DNA of 64,000 nucleotides from the NCBI RefSeq assembly GCF_000213175.1, contig NW_009799179.1, positions 6,307,519-6,371,518 on the forward strand, given 5' to 3'. Made by a program: the position numbers and the translations under genes. Below, one piece after another: positions 48,533 through 59,400 of the stretch. The first letter of the stretch is position 1; each line of letters starts with the position of its first letter. This stretch comes from Neurospora tetrasperma FGSC 2508. Taxonomy: Eukaryota > Ascomycota > Sordariomycetes > Sordariales > Sordariaceae. The notes below the pieces were generated by a model. It was not told the DNA's origin, ran no database searches, and saw only the letters and a list, made by a program, of their open reading frames with translations.

Positions 48533-49378
48533 GCAGCTGATCTCGATGAATCGCCAAGTGAAAGTGGAGCAAGCGAACGAAAGCAAGCTGCATGAATGTC
48601 CGGAGGATGGCTTAGATATACAGCCGATGATTACATCATAATGATTTTGAGAAGAATGGGTGAAGAATGGATGGGTCGATGAACGGAACGAACAGACAAA
48701 GAATAATGAATTGGTATTAAGAGAAAAGCGAATGCGCCCTCGCAAAACGGTAGCGGTTTATTTGTTTGTTGCTCGGTTGGAGGGAGGGCGGCTCTAGCGG
48801 GACTTGATAAAACTCCCATGTGTGAGAATGAGTCAAGTTTTCCCTAAATATTTCCCAACTCAGCATGGCATGGCGTTGGCTTTTCGAACGAGAAGAATTT
48901 CTATCATAATTCCAGATGGAACGGCTGCGGCGCTGTCGCGATCGTTGTTTCCTCTCTTCTCTCCATACGACTGGATCTCGCCCTTGAGTTGACGATAAGC
49001 GAATCAAGATTTTAGAAACCACACTCAACGGGGGCTTGTTGACCGATACTATAGTGTACGTGCTGTCATATGCTAGGATAATTGTTGTGCGAATAAGACA
49101 CAAAGACAATTGAGCAGCTCAACATCAATCACAATACCCTCACTATACACTCACTCATCGTACCACAGAAAACCCGGTACTCCCACCAACGATCGAGACA
49201 TAACAAAGGCTTCAAATTCGTAACCCGCTGTTCCTAATCCCGCAACTAGACCGTTTCTGTCCTTTTTTTTATCCATGATTTCTCATCCTAGCATCGCAAC
49301 AGAAGCAAACTAGCAATCAGGCAAGCCAAGACATGCAGACCAGCTCACTCAACCCATTAAAAAGCCACCCAACTACAC
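48533..49378. other. Convergent intergenic region
   Basis: About 0.85 kb between the stops of vps26 (+) and nup120 (-). It holds the two 3' UTRs. No gene recognised. Confidence 0.5.
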
Positions 49379-52300
49379 TCACGACATGAGGATGTCCCCA
49401 TCGTCACCACCAAATCCATCCGAAAATCCAAACTGGTTGTTCTGGATGGCCACGATCCTGTCCAGCTCCTGCTGGTACTGCTTCCGGATGTCGGCCAGCG
49501 TAAGCAGCCGCCTGCGCGGCTCGTCAGAGAACAATTCGGAGGCGGTGGAAAACTGCCTCAACTTCTCTGCAAGGACACGATCCTCCTCCTGCTGAGCTTC
49601 GGATGAAGAAGCAGCCGCTGCCGAAGCCCTGGTGGTCCTTCCTGCTGTCTTCTTCTTCTTGAAGGGTTGCTGCTGCTGCTGTTGTTGTTGCTGTTGTTGG
49701 GCGGGATCTTCAACGGTGTCAAGGCGCTCTAGAAGATCGTCGAGATGGTCTTCCAGGTTATCAACACCGCCCTTGCCGTTGAGCTTCACGTCTTGGTCTT
49801 CATCGTCTTCGTCGGAGAGAATCTCCGTGAAGATGTACGCCTCCCCCTTTGCCTGGACGCAGCTCAGCGCGTTGATGAGCAACAGGTATTGTCTCGTCAC
49901 CTGCGTATCCAGCGCGTCCTCCCCACTGACACCGACCTTGTCGCCTTCACCTATCTGTCTGAGCTTCTGCAGCCGGTCGAGCAGAATGGAGGCGGCGCCG
50001 CGGTAGTCGTTATGGCTGATGCGCCAGGCGTACAAGATCTGGTGGTACGGCACGCCATTGAGTACGTCGCGGACTTGTCGGCATTTCTCGACCAGGATCT
50101 CGTCGACCGTGGTTTGCAGACCGGAAAAGGGCAGATTGACCAGCTCAGTGTTCTGGCCGGCTTCGCACATCTTCTCGACGAGCTTGCGAAGGTATGACTT
50201 TTGCAGCACCTCATCGTCGACCATGGCGAGGAGAGTGGAATGCGCGACGTCGAACTGGGAGATGGCCGTGGAGGCGGTGAAGAGGCGGGAAAGCATTTCC
50301 GTCTTGACATCGTTGTGCTTGGTCCGCTGGCTACTGGAGTTCTCGTCGTCCTGGTTGTCCTGGATGAACTGCAGAGCAAGCTTGGAGAACTCAACGACGT
50401 AGGAATAAGCCCTTTGTCGTTCGAAAAGGTTCACAACGTGAGCGTAGTAGTTGGGAAGTCCGCTGTAGAGCAGCTTCCACTCGGTATCGTCGAGAACACC
50501 GGCGCTATGCCGTTGCACAGTCGTGCGCTCTGTGCTGAGGCCAACTGATGCCTTCTTGAAGCACTGAGCGGCAGTGCTGTGCTCGTTGAGGGCAAGGAAC
50601 ACACGGCCATGGATGTAAGTAGAAAACGGATCTTGTTGGGCAAATGGGTTGAGTTCCTTCGCGAGGTCTGGACGGCCCTGCTTCAGAAGCCAACATTGCA
50701 TAACTCCATTGTCAAGCTCAGTGGAGCTAGTCGGAGCACAGATGTCAAGAACAACATCAGTGATGCTAGACAACAGAGGTTTGCCATGGCTTTCTGGCAA
50801 CCCCAAGAGGTGTCCAATGAGTCCTTCTAAGGCAGTAATTGCATAAGTCTCCTCCTTGCCACGGGTGGCCACAGATGTTGCGGAGCTAGAGTGATCGGCC
50901 TTTGGCACAGGGATAGTAAGCTCTGTCTTAACCATCCACCTGAGATGCTCGAGCCGCTTAAGAGCATCAACAAGTTTGCGGTAGACTAGGCCGACGTCGA
51001 ACCTCGCGTGTAGTGCACTCTTCTCGTCTTCAATCTCATCCTCCATGTGAACCAGAAGAATGAGCTGGCTGAAGAGTATCTTCCAGTGAAGCTCGATCGT
51101 CTCCTGCACTGTTCGGATGACCAGTTTCCGGCCAAATCCTGTGAACGGCGCTCGCACTTCCTGCGAGTTCCTATCACCTGCCGCTGTGATTAGCTCGAAC
51201 AAATCTTCGTACAATCTAGGAGTAACCATTTGGAAGTTCTGCCCCAGGGTTTCCACCGCTTGAGCCACATCCTCTTCGGTGACTTGACGCCAGAACCCTG
51301 CCTTATCGTAGAACTGCTGCATGCGCTCGGCATCTGATAGTGATGACTCTTCAAATAGCTCTGCGCGTAAAGCCGCTCTGCTCAACTCCAACATGCTGTC
51401 CGAGAAGACGTCGACAAAGTTCAGGCCGGCCGAGACCAAGGCGGCAACGTCCTGATCCTTCTGGCTGGGGGCTTCGATGTTGTGATAGATTCGGTCAAGG
51501 TCGCTACAATACCTGATAGCAGACAAGAGATCGGCACAGGCGACCCAGATCATGCCATCCACAGGATCAAGAACCAAGGATAGTGCTTCACCCCTTTGCT
51601 TATCCAACTCTAGTAGCAGCCGCCAAAACCGTGTCCACTGAGTCTCGCTCGTACCCCTGAACTGTTCATAGTCCGGCCCTCCGACCGAGCTTCGATCAAG
51701 TGTCGTGGTAGCTCCAAGGACGGAGCAAATTGACTCCGCAATGTTCTTGTTGGATTTCGAATTGCTCTCTTGGTACGTTCCAAGGCCCTTTTCGTACATT
51801 ACCAGTGCTGTCTCGAGCGTCGACTTGGTAAACCTGCCCGGGAAGAAGACAAGGTCCAACCACTTTTCGGTTGAATCCACGGAATCACAAGGGCCCGACG
51901 TCTGCGCAGATGCTGCCGAAGAATCGACATTCACCATTTTCCAACTATCATCAAAAGGACCGCTGGCGCTCCCTGGGCGTACCTGGAGCTTCTGGACCCG
52001 GTAGGTGATATTGTTCTTCCACAGTGTCCACAATTCAGGCCCCTCTGCTTGTTGCGCGACAGCAAAGTCGGCCAAAGTCCAGATATCCAAAGAAGACGGG
52101 CTAGCCGGGACCAGCTTCTGTTCCGGGAAGCAGTCGGCGACATGGATCGATCCTTGGGCGTTGGCCTTCACTTTCCAGAACTTGAACTCGCCTGACCCTA
52201 TTGGAGAGTAGGTGACGACCAAACATTGGCCGGGGCCATTGTCCACGATGCGGATTAGGTTGGTTTGGGAGGGGTCGATAGTCCATCGGGCAATATCTTG

Positions 52301-53290
52301 GGGATCGCGCTTAGCGTTCAGGATGTCGCCCGTATACATGATCTGGCCCGTTCGCACATCCCACACCCGCATACGATGATCTAGGCAAATAGTGAACAAA
52401 AAGGCGGCGCCATCAATGCCCGCATTCGTAATGGCAGTCGACGTAGCTGCTGTTAGCTCCATGTTGGTGTTGCCATACCGCACCGTCGGGTCTCGCTTAA
52501 AAGGAACCAGCTTTTGTAAGCTTTGTCCCCATCCGGCAACGTTATAGATCGTCTCCTTCCACTGGGCGCCGTTTGCTGTAAGAGTTTGTCAGCAGGTTCT
52601 TCCGGCAACAACGCGGACGCAGCAGTGCTCACCGTTCGCTCTACTATGCCTGTCGAACCTGAGTATCCCCCCATCGTGCATTGTAACAATAAGCTGTTCG
52701 TGGTTCACAACCACGAGCCGGTGTGGTTGTTTGAAGCCAAACCCAGGCGGCGAGTACGACTTGCAAAGCTCGCCCAGCCCGCCATCGGTTGCTGGCCTCT
52801 TCCTGAAGTGATCTGGGCGAAGAGTGATGGTGTGAAGCTGGTTGGACTGGTCCACGACATGGACGCAAAGGGCATCATGGGCCTCTGGGTCGGAAAAGCC
52901 AATGCAAGAGGTTCGTATCGGCGAGGAGAAGCGCAGGTTCAAGACCAAGGGCGCGTCGATATCGTTGTGTTGTTGGTGGGGGTTTGGTTTGCAGACATCG
53001 GCCGCGCGGATGCTCAGGACGGTGTCGTTCTCGAGGACCCGCCAATGGAAAGCACGGGGCGAGACATGGTGCTTTCGGTAGTATACTGATGAAGCAGTGG
53101 CTATGTTGCGGGTTCGGTAGGCCTTCTCGTCGTCGGCGGCGTTGATGGCACGCGCGCTTGCTGTTGTCGACCTGCTGAAGGAGCTGTGGTTGTGCGATCC
53201 GACGCGGATCTGGACAATCGACGACGACGTGGATGGCTCGAGGTTAAGGCGCGTCTCTTTGTAGAGAATCTCAAAATCCCGTGCGCTCAT
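49379..53290 (-). CDS. nup120: Nucleoporin NUP120/NUP160
   Basis: Exons in transcript order: 53290-52633 and 52575-49379, encoding 1284 residues. The N-terminus MSARDFEILYKETRLNLEP and the beta-propeller strands RMRVWDVRTGQIMYTGDI and ELWTLWKNNITYRVQKLQV match fungal NUP120, counterpart of animal NUP160. A long alpha-helical solenoid forms the rest. The protein is part of the Y-shaped NUP107-160 (Nup84) subcomplex that scaffolds the nuclear pore. The frame stays open upstream to 53449, but family features start at the ATG at 53290, so that start is used. Near the C-terminus a run of about 11 Gln (49663-49700) is followed by a Lys-rich basic patch, then a short acidic tail. The 57-nt intron joins SRAN to GAQWKETIYNVAGWG. 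Confidence 0.92.
49663..49700 (-). repeat. Gln-codon (CAG/CAA) repeat in nup120
   Basis: A run of CAG and CAA codons on the minus strand encodes about 11 glutamines after EDPA and before PFKKKK in NUP120. It is a coding microsatellite that probably varies in length. Confidence 0.85.
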
Positions 53291-54178
53291 CTTGTTCCCA
53301 TGGGTATCTTCCGGTGCGGTATGGGAAATGTCGAGAGTTTGCTGTCGCGCTTTTTGGAGATGCAAACGCGGTTGTTGCTTTTGCTTCAGAATTTCTGGCC
53401 GCCCACTGCAGCAGAAGTTCAACTGTTCAAGTTCCCAAGCACAGCGCAACGCTGCAAGCGTAGCAGTTGCAGCGGGTCAGTCAATCGCTGGCGTGGTTGG
53501 TGGGGAAACTCGGTGCTAAACCCAAGTATCCTGCGCTAGTGAGAGACTATGCGAATAGGATACACAGGTATACTACAAGGTACGTCACACCAGGAAGGAA
53601 TCAAGAGCCTTCCGACCGATCTCTTTGAAATCCGCGATTTTGTTGACAACGCTCAATGGATGATAGCCCTTAATCTGTAACTTCAACCCACAGAGCGTAT
53701 CTTTTGTCATGACACCTTCCATCGAAGATCATGTGGTGCGTGGCCTGTTGTCTCACGAATATGGACGACAGCAACTTGGATTTCAATGAAATTTCCTTGA
53801 CGTTAACGAGAGCTTCAGCTTCGGTGGTATGGTTTTTGAAATATCAAACCTGCAACACTTGCCCTCAGCATCGAGATGCTGCTTCTGCACGGGTCAAATG
53901 ATCAGTGGGCGAGATGAATTTAACGGCTTCACCTCGTCGATTGCATTAGAAAAAAAAAACAGTGTACCGTAGTTATTGATAACTTTACCAACTCCCAAGT
54001 TTTACCAGTCATACCAGACAAGTGTGACGCCAGGCTGCCCTCCCATGCTAACAATAAAAACGCGCTATGTCCATTAAAAACACACATTATCCTTATACCG
54101 TCAAATCAGCAACCCCTTGCGTCCCTAGATTGTTGTATGAATCTCGTGTTGATTCGCTGTCGCCATCCCCGCTGAAAA
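53291..54178. other. Intergenic region between rad51 and nup120
   Basis: About 0.9 kb between tandem minus-strand genes. It should contain the nup120 promoter and the rad51 3' UTR. Plus-strand frames here are shadows of the nup120 leader. Nothing else recognised. Confidence 0.45.
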
Positions 54179-55369
54179 CTACTGATTCATCTTCTCCATA
54201 TCCTTCGGGCTAGGATCACCGATGCCGTCCTCGTTGATGGCAAACAAGCAGTCGCTCTCTGGTAAACATGGGCTGTCGTAGATCTTTGCGATTCTGGTCT
54301 CTCCGCGGCCCTTCTTCAGGCTGATGCGAGTAGTACTGGCGTGCGCAATGATGTTGCCACCAATTGGCTTTTTGGGGTCTGGATTGAACATGGCAGATGG
54401 ACCACCATCAACCTGCGCCACGACCTGGTTGGTGATCACCACCGCAATACCAAACTCGTCGGCAAGGCGCTGGAGTGTGCGCATAAACTTTGCGAGATGG
54501 GTTTGGCGAGAACTGAGTTCGCCACGACCCAAGAAGTCCGTTCTGTAGAGCGAGGTCGCGGAGTCGACAATCAACAGACTGAAGCGGGTCTCGCACATCA
54601 TGGCTGCGGCCTGGTTCAGGAGCTGCAGCTGATGGTCCGAATTGTAGGCTCTTGCGTACGCAACGTTGTCAAGAACTTCTTCGCCTGAGAGACCGTATCG
54701 GTTGGCCACTGCTAGGAGACGGACAGGCCGGAAGGTACCTTCAGTGTCGATGTAGAGACATTTTCCCTCACCACCCCCCATGTCGAAGGGAAGCTGGCAT
54801 GTTACCGCTAGAGTATGGCAGATCTGCGACTTTCCTGTTCTGAACTCTCCAAAAATTTCGGTGACACTGCCGGTCTCAATACCACCAGCCAATAGTGTGT
54901 CCAGATTTTTGGAGCCTGTCGTGATGGAAATCAGTTCGCTGCGGCGCTGGTGCATCTCCGTCGCAGTGGTAAAACCCATAGGCACAAGTTTAGAGGCTTT
55001 ATGATAATGTCAGTATGCACTCCCAAAATGGAATCTCCAAGTATGTCAAATGCTGGCTACTGACCTTCTGCCAGGATTTTCCCTGCCTTTTGCTCCGAAA
55101 TACCTTTGATCTGCTCCAGTACCCTCCGGGGGGTATAAGCAACAGATTCAACGGTGTTGAAGCCTCCATCAACAATCAGCTGAATGTCTCGCTTGGTAAG
55201 TCCGGCAACACCCTAGGCAAGTCAGTTGGTTGTTTGCAAGCCGGATGGATCCGTTGAAGAAAGTAATCCGTACCTCTAGAGCAGAAAGTGGTGTTGGGGC
55301 GCCTGGGTTTGGTATCCCGCTGTCGTCCTCCATGTTGGCGGACTCATCGTACTCCTCGTTGTTCGACAT
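54179..55369 (-). CDS. rad51: RAD51 recombinase
   Basis: Exons in transcript order: 55369-55274, 55212-55065 and 54996-54179, encoding 353 residues. An acidic N-terminus leads into a helix-hairpin-helix domain ([20 protein letters not shown], then [19 protein letters not shown]). The ATPase core has Walker A GEFRTGKS at about 131-138 and Walker B LLIVD at about 222-226. The sequence ends in the RAD51 stretches [13 protein letters not shown] and [17 protein letters not shown]. This is the strand-exchange protein of homologous recombination, called MEI-3 in Neurospora. Intron 1 is standard; intron 2 (54997-55064) uses a GTCAGT donor. The start codon gives an N-terminus beginning [10 protein letters not shown]. 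The gene is intact although RIP-mutated DNA lies just beyond the gap upstream. RIP needs duplicated DNA, and this single-copy gene shows no sign of it. Confidence 0.96.
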
Positions 55370-55699
55370 CGTGCTATTTGCTGTGCTCTTCGGTGCACAA
55401 ATTTCGGGGTTTCTTCACGTTTAGTGATGGTATGACCAGCAGCGAGCGAAAGAGTTTTGGGTGTGGCCACAGAAAAGCAAGACAGAAAGGCGCAAGAAAA
55501 AAAAAAAGCGAGCGGGACTGGAGCCAAGGATACGCAAATGTTGACAGAGGCGAAAACAGCAGGCAAGAGCGCGACCCGCGTCCTACAAATTGGGGAAGTG
55601 CGACACGTTAACATGTGACCTGGATGACCAATCCAGCCCAGCATGCGGGATACTACCCGACACTATTGGCCCCGCCGGATGCCTACTACCGTACTGCGA
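55370..55699. other. rad51 upstream region
   Basis: About 330 bases of normal-composition DNA before the G-run and gap. It should hold the rad51 promoter and leader, including an A-rich stretch at about 55497-55508. The promoter may extend into the unsequenced gap. Confidence 0.5.
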
Positions 55700-56672
55700 G
55701 GGGGGGGGGGGGGGGGGGGNNNNNNNNNNNNNNNNNNNNNNNNNNNNNNNNNNNNNNNNNNNNNNNNNNNNNNNNNNNNNNNNNNNNNNNNNNNNNNNNN
55801 NNNNNNNNNNNNNNNNNNNNNNNNNNNNNNNNNNNNNNNNNNNNNNNNNNNNNNNNNNNNNNNNNNNNNNNNNNNNNNNNNNNNNNNNNNNNNNNNNNNN
55901 NNNNNNNNNNNNNNNNNNNNNNNNNNNNNNNNNNNNNNNNNNNNNNNNNNNNNNNNNNNNNNNNNNNNNNNNNNNNNNNNNNNNNNNNNNNNNNNNNNNN
56001 NNNNNNNNNNNNNNNNNNNNNNNNNNNNNNNNNNNNNNNNNNNNNNNNNNNNNNNNNNNNNNNNNNNNNNNNNNNNNNNNNNNNNNNNNNNNNNNNNNNN
56101 NNNNNNNNNNNNNNNNNNNNNNNNNNNNNNNNNNNNNNNNNNNNNNNNNNNNNNNNNNNNNNNNNNNNNNNNNNNNNNNNNNNNNNNNNNNNNNNNNNNN
56201 NNNNNNNNNNNNNNNNNNNNNNNNNNNNNNNNNNNNNNNNNNNNNNNNNNNNNNNNNNNNNNNNNNNNNNNNNNNNNNNNNNNNNNNNNNNNNNNNNNNN
56301 NNNNNNNNNNNNNNNNNNNNNNNNNNNNNNNNNNNNNNNNNNNNNNNNNNNNNNNNNNNNNNNNNNNNNNNNNNNNNNNNNNNNNNNNNNNNNNNNNNNN
56401 NNNNNNNNNNNNNNNNNNNNNNNNNNNNNNNNNNNNNNNNNNNNNNNNNNNNNNNNNNNNNNNNNNNNNNNNNNNNNNNNNNNNNNNNNNNNNNNNNNNN
56501 NNNNNNNNNNNNNNNNNNNNNNNNNNNNNNNNNNNNNNNNNNNNNNNNNNNNNNNNNNNNNNNNNNNNNNNNNNNNNNNNNNNNNNNNNNNNNNNNNNNN
56601 NNNNNNNNNNNNNNNNNNNNNNNNNNNNNNNNNNNNNNNNNNNNNNNNNNNNNNNNNNNNNNNNGGGGGGGG
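55700..56672. other. Assembly gap flanked by G-runs
   Basis: Twenty G at 55700-55719, then 945 N at 55720-56664, then eight G at 56665-56672. Frames drawn across it are meaningless. Composition changes sharply from one side to the other, so the true boundary of the AT-rich block is hidden here. The join may be a scaffold estimate or, less likely, an error. Confidence 0.98.
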
Positions 56673-57508
56673 TGTTTCGATTCGTACTTGAACGAGTCGA
56701 AAATTTCATATTGTCAATTAACAATACAAATCGTTTTAGCATTTTAAATTACAGACGTCCGTACGTTCAAACGTTAGGGTGGGGCAAACTATCAAATAAC
56801 GATTTGCATCCCCAAACGTTTAGAAATCTCCGGACGTTTCATACGGTTAGACGTCTAGGAAATAACTCTAACTTACATTTTGTATAGGCGAGGTACTTAG
56901 TCCGTATTTAAGCCTAAATTATCCGCCAAATATGTAAATGTCAAGAAGGTACTTAAAGATTGTACCTCCCTATTAGGTATTCTTCCAGCTTATTTCTAAA
57001 TGTCTTTAATAAAAAAAAACATTGTAATGGGATGCTTAATACTGGTCTATCATCCCGTCACCATCACCTCACTATTACTACCACTATCAATATCATTATT
57101 ACCACCGCTATTAACATCGTCGTTGCTAGTATCCTAATTTATTTTTATATTGTTATAATAGCGTCTCTTCTATACTATAGTAATTCTAAAAAATACTATC
57201 ATTCCGTTCCCTCTCGTCTTTTTATTAATATACGCAATATCTCTTCCCAACAACAATACTACTATAATACAGTTTCTCCAAATATATATAATATATTAAT
57301 TCTTATATTTTACTATACTAATTATGTAAAAAGAATATCGATCCTACTTTGCTCCAGAATATAATATAGTAATAGTAGTAGCAATAGTAGTAGAGTAAGG
57401 CCCCTACCGCCGATATAGGCTAGACTAAGAAATCCAATAGTACCCCCCTTTCTGGCTAATGTAATAACGATGACGAAGAAGAAGAGGAAGAAGAGGAAGA
57501 TAAAAACG

Positions 57509-57539
57509 ATAATAATAATAATAATAATAATAATAATAG
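57509..57539. repeat. AAT trinucleotide microsatellite
   Basis: About ten AAT units, preceded by a GAA/GAG purine stretch at about 57470-57500. Confidence 0.85.
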
Positions 57540-57540
57540 A

Positions 57541-58710
57541 ACTAAGGTGGTATGTACTGCGCGTATTAAGCGCTTTGTTATTAAGAAGAATACGAAGAAG
57601 ACGGTGGACGAGGATAACGATGACGATACTAGTACTAGCGAGGTAAATAAGGGTATAGAATAGAATAGCTGTATAAAGAGGGAGGGATATTAGGAGTACT
57701 TTCTATATAGAAAGCTGAAGGGTACTTATATTAACCCCCTCATCGAGCAAGTCTTTAAGGAGAAGTTAGTAAGTATATATAATAGCTAACTATATAATTC
57801 GAACTAATATATACTAATTTACTATATAGGATAAGGATTCGACTATTCAAATTAAAGTTCGTAAGTCCCTTATGCGTATAAATAGGCGGTTTTAAAATAA
57901 AATTATAGATAAGACCCTTATAAATATATATTTACCTCGGAGTTATATTTATATTTTAGTAATAGTGTATATTAACTAATATATATAGGTATAGATTAAG
58001 TATTGGCTATCGGACGTCAACCGGGCGTAGATTATAAATATAGCCGAAGTTAATAAGGCTGATATCGTTAAGGCTATTAAGGATAGTTAGAGTTTCGATA
58101 ATTTCTAGTTGATTTACTACTATATAAAGGATTACCTAGACGCTAAGAACTCTACTACTCTAGGTAAATACTATTGTAAGGGTAAGTTAAATTATAATTA
58201 TAGTTATATATATAGGTAGAGGTATATTAATATATATTATTTTAGAGATATAGTTTGTATTGGTCTGGAGGGTTATTGAATACCTCCGTTTATCCAAAGA
58301 TCCTAGGATAGAAGCTGGCGTTAAGAAGATACTCCTTAATAAGTATAAGGAGATCCCTACGTATAAGAACTATAATAAAATTCGGCGCTATTACTTCCTT
58401 GAGAGGACCCCTACCATTAGGGTACTACGCAGAAAGGTAAGCATAATATTATAATAGTAGTATAATGTCCAGCAATTAATAGTAAAAAAAAAAAAACGAT
58501 AAAGAATAAGGGCCAATATTAAGGCTATCTATACCGAAATAGACGATATTATAGACGCCCCGCCCGAGGACGATACCCCCGCCCCTAGTAGAAAGAAGTA
58601 GAAGATGGGCAAGGGTAAGAAGGCCGGTAGTAATAAGAAGGGGGCTGAAAAGAGGAAGGAAACGGTTAATATTCCTAGTAATATTAATAATAAGGATCTT
58701 TTTATATAGT
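57541..58710 (+). pseudogene. Decayed gene relic of unknown family
   Basis: Segments of protein-like sequence appear in the plus strand with TAG interruptions: TARIKRFVIKKNTKKTVDED (57556 on), DYLDAKNSTTLGKYYCKG (about 58130-58185), and a 64-codon open stretch at 58260-58454 containing DPRIEAGVKKILLNKYKEIP. After an intron-like GTAAGC near 58437 the reading continues as TEIDDIIDAPPEDDTPAPS and a Lys/Gly-rich tail to about 58710. It looks like one spliced gene damaged by RIP. I do not recognise the family; a transposon-encoded accessory protein is possible. Confidence 0.5.
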
Positions 58711-59400
58711 ATTATTATATCGTTATTATCTTTCCTTTTTCTTTTCCTATTTTTTTTCTTTTTCATTTTCTTTCTTTTTTTTTCACTTTTTTTTTTCATA
58801 TACAACATCCTAATGCTCATCTCCTTGTATTATATAGTATATAAGTATATTAATTTTTTTCCCTTCTTTCAAGACATTATTACTGTAAAATATATGTACT
58901 GCTGGTAACCGTAATATAAAAAGGGGTTCGGTTTTGCTGTAGTATCTAGGCGGGCCGGAACAAGTAGACTATAAAGCAGACAACCTCACATTAACCGTAT
59001 TGTATATTCAATAATAAAATAAAATTGAGAAATATAAAAAGGGGAGTATTAAAATACTTACAAATTTTTAATTTTTAATTATTATTCAAATTTACTATTA
59101 TAGCTAGTATTTACTAGATAATTAGTATAGTCACGTATTGAAATAGTACTACCGGCGTAGGCAGCGAAGCCTATAATTTTATACTAAATTTTAAAATTTT
59201 AACGAAAGCTCGGCGGCCAAACTTCCCTTAATTACTAAAATCTTACTAAGCGCCTACCTTTACTTTTACTAACCGCGTACAAACCTCACCTCGTACAACC
59301 CCGGCCTCACCTCACCTCGCGACTATACAATAACTTTACCTTATAATAACCGTATATAAATAGAATACCCTTATACTAAGTAAATACATCGAAATAAATC
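58711..59400. other. AT-rich spacer between two relics
   Basis: T-rich tract at about 58733-58800, then AT-rich sequence with a few GC-containing patches (about 58925-58985 and 59148-59220). A sequence TACTACCGGCG at 59147-59157 could be a mutated CACTA-like element terminus, but no partner repeat was found in the window. Confidence 0.35.

Noticed and set aside
55590-56887. Long open frames spanning the N gap
   Set aside because: They consist almost entirely of unknown bases and poly-G; not real sequence.
56960-57364. 134-codon plus-strand frame in the AT-rich block
   Set aside because: Ile/Tyr/Asn-rich translation of RIP-biased DNA; no protein-like pattern.
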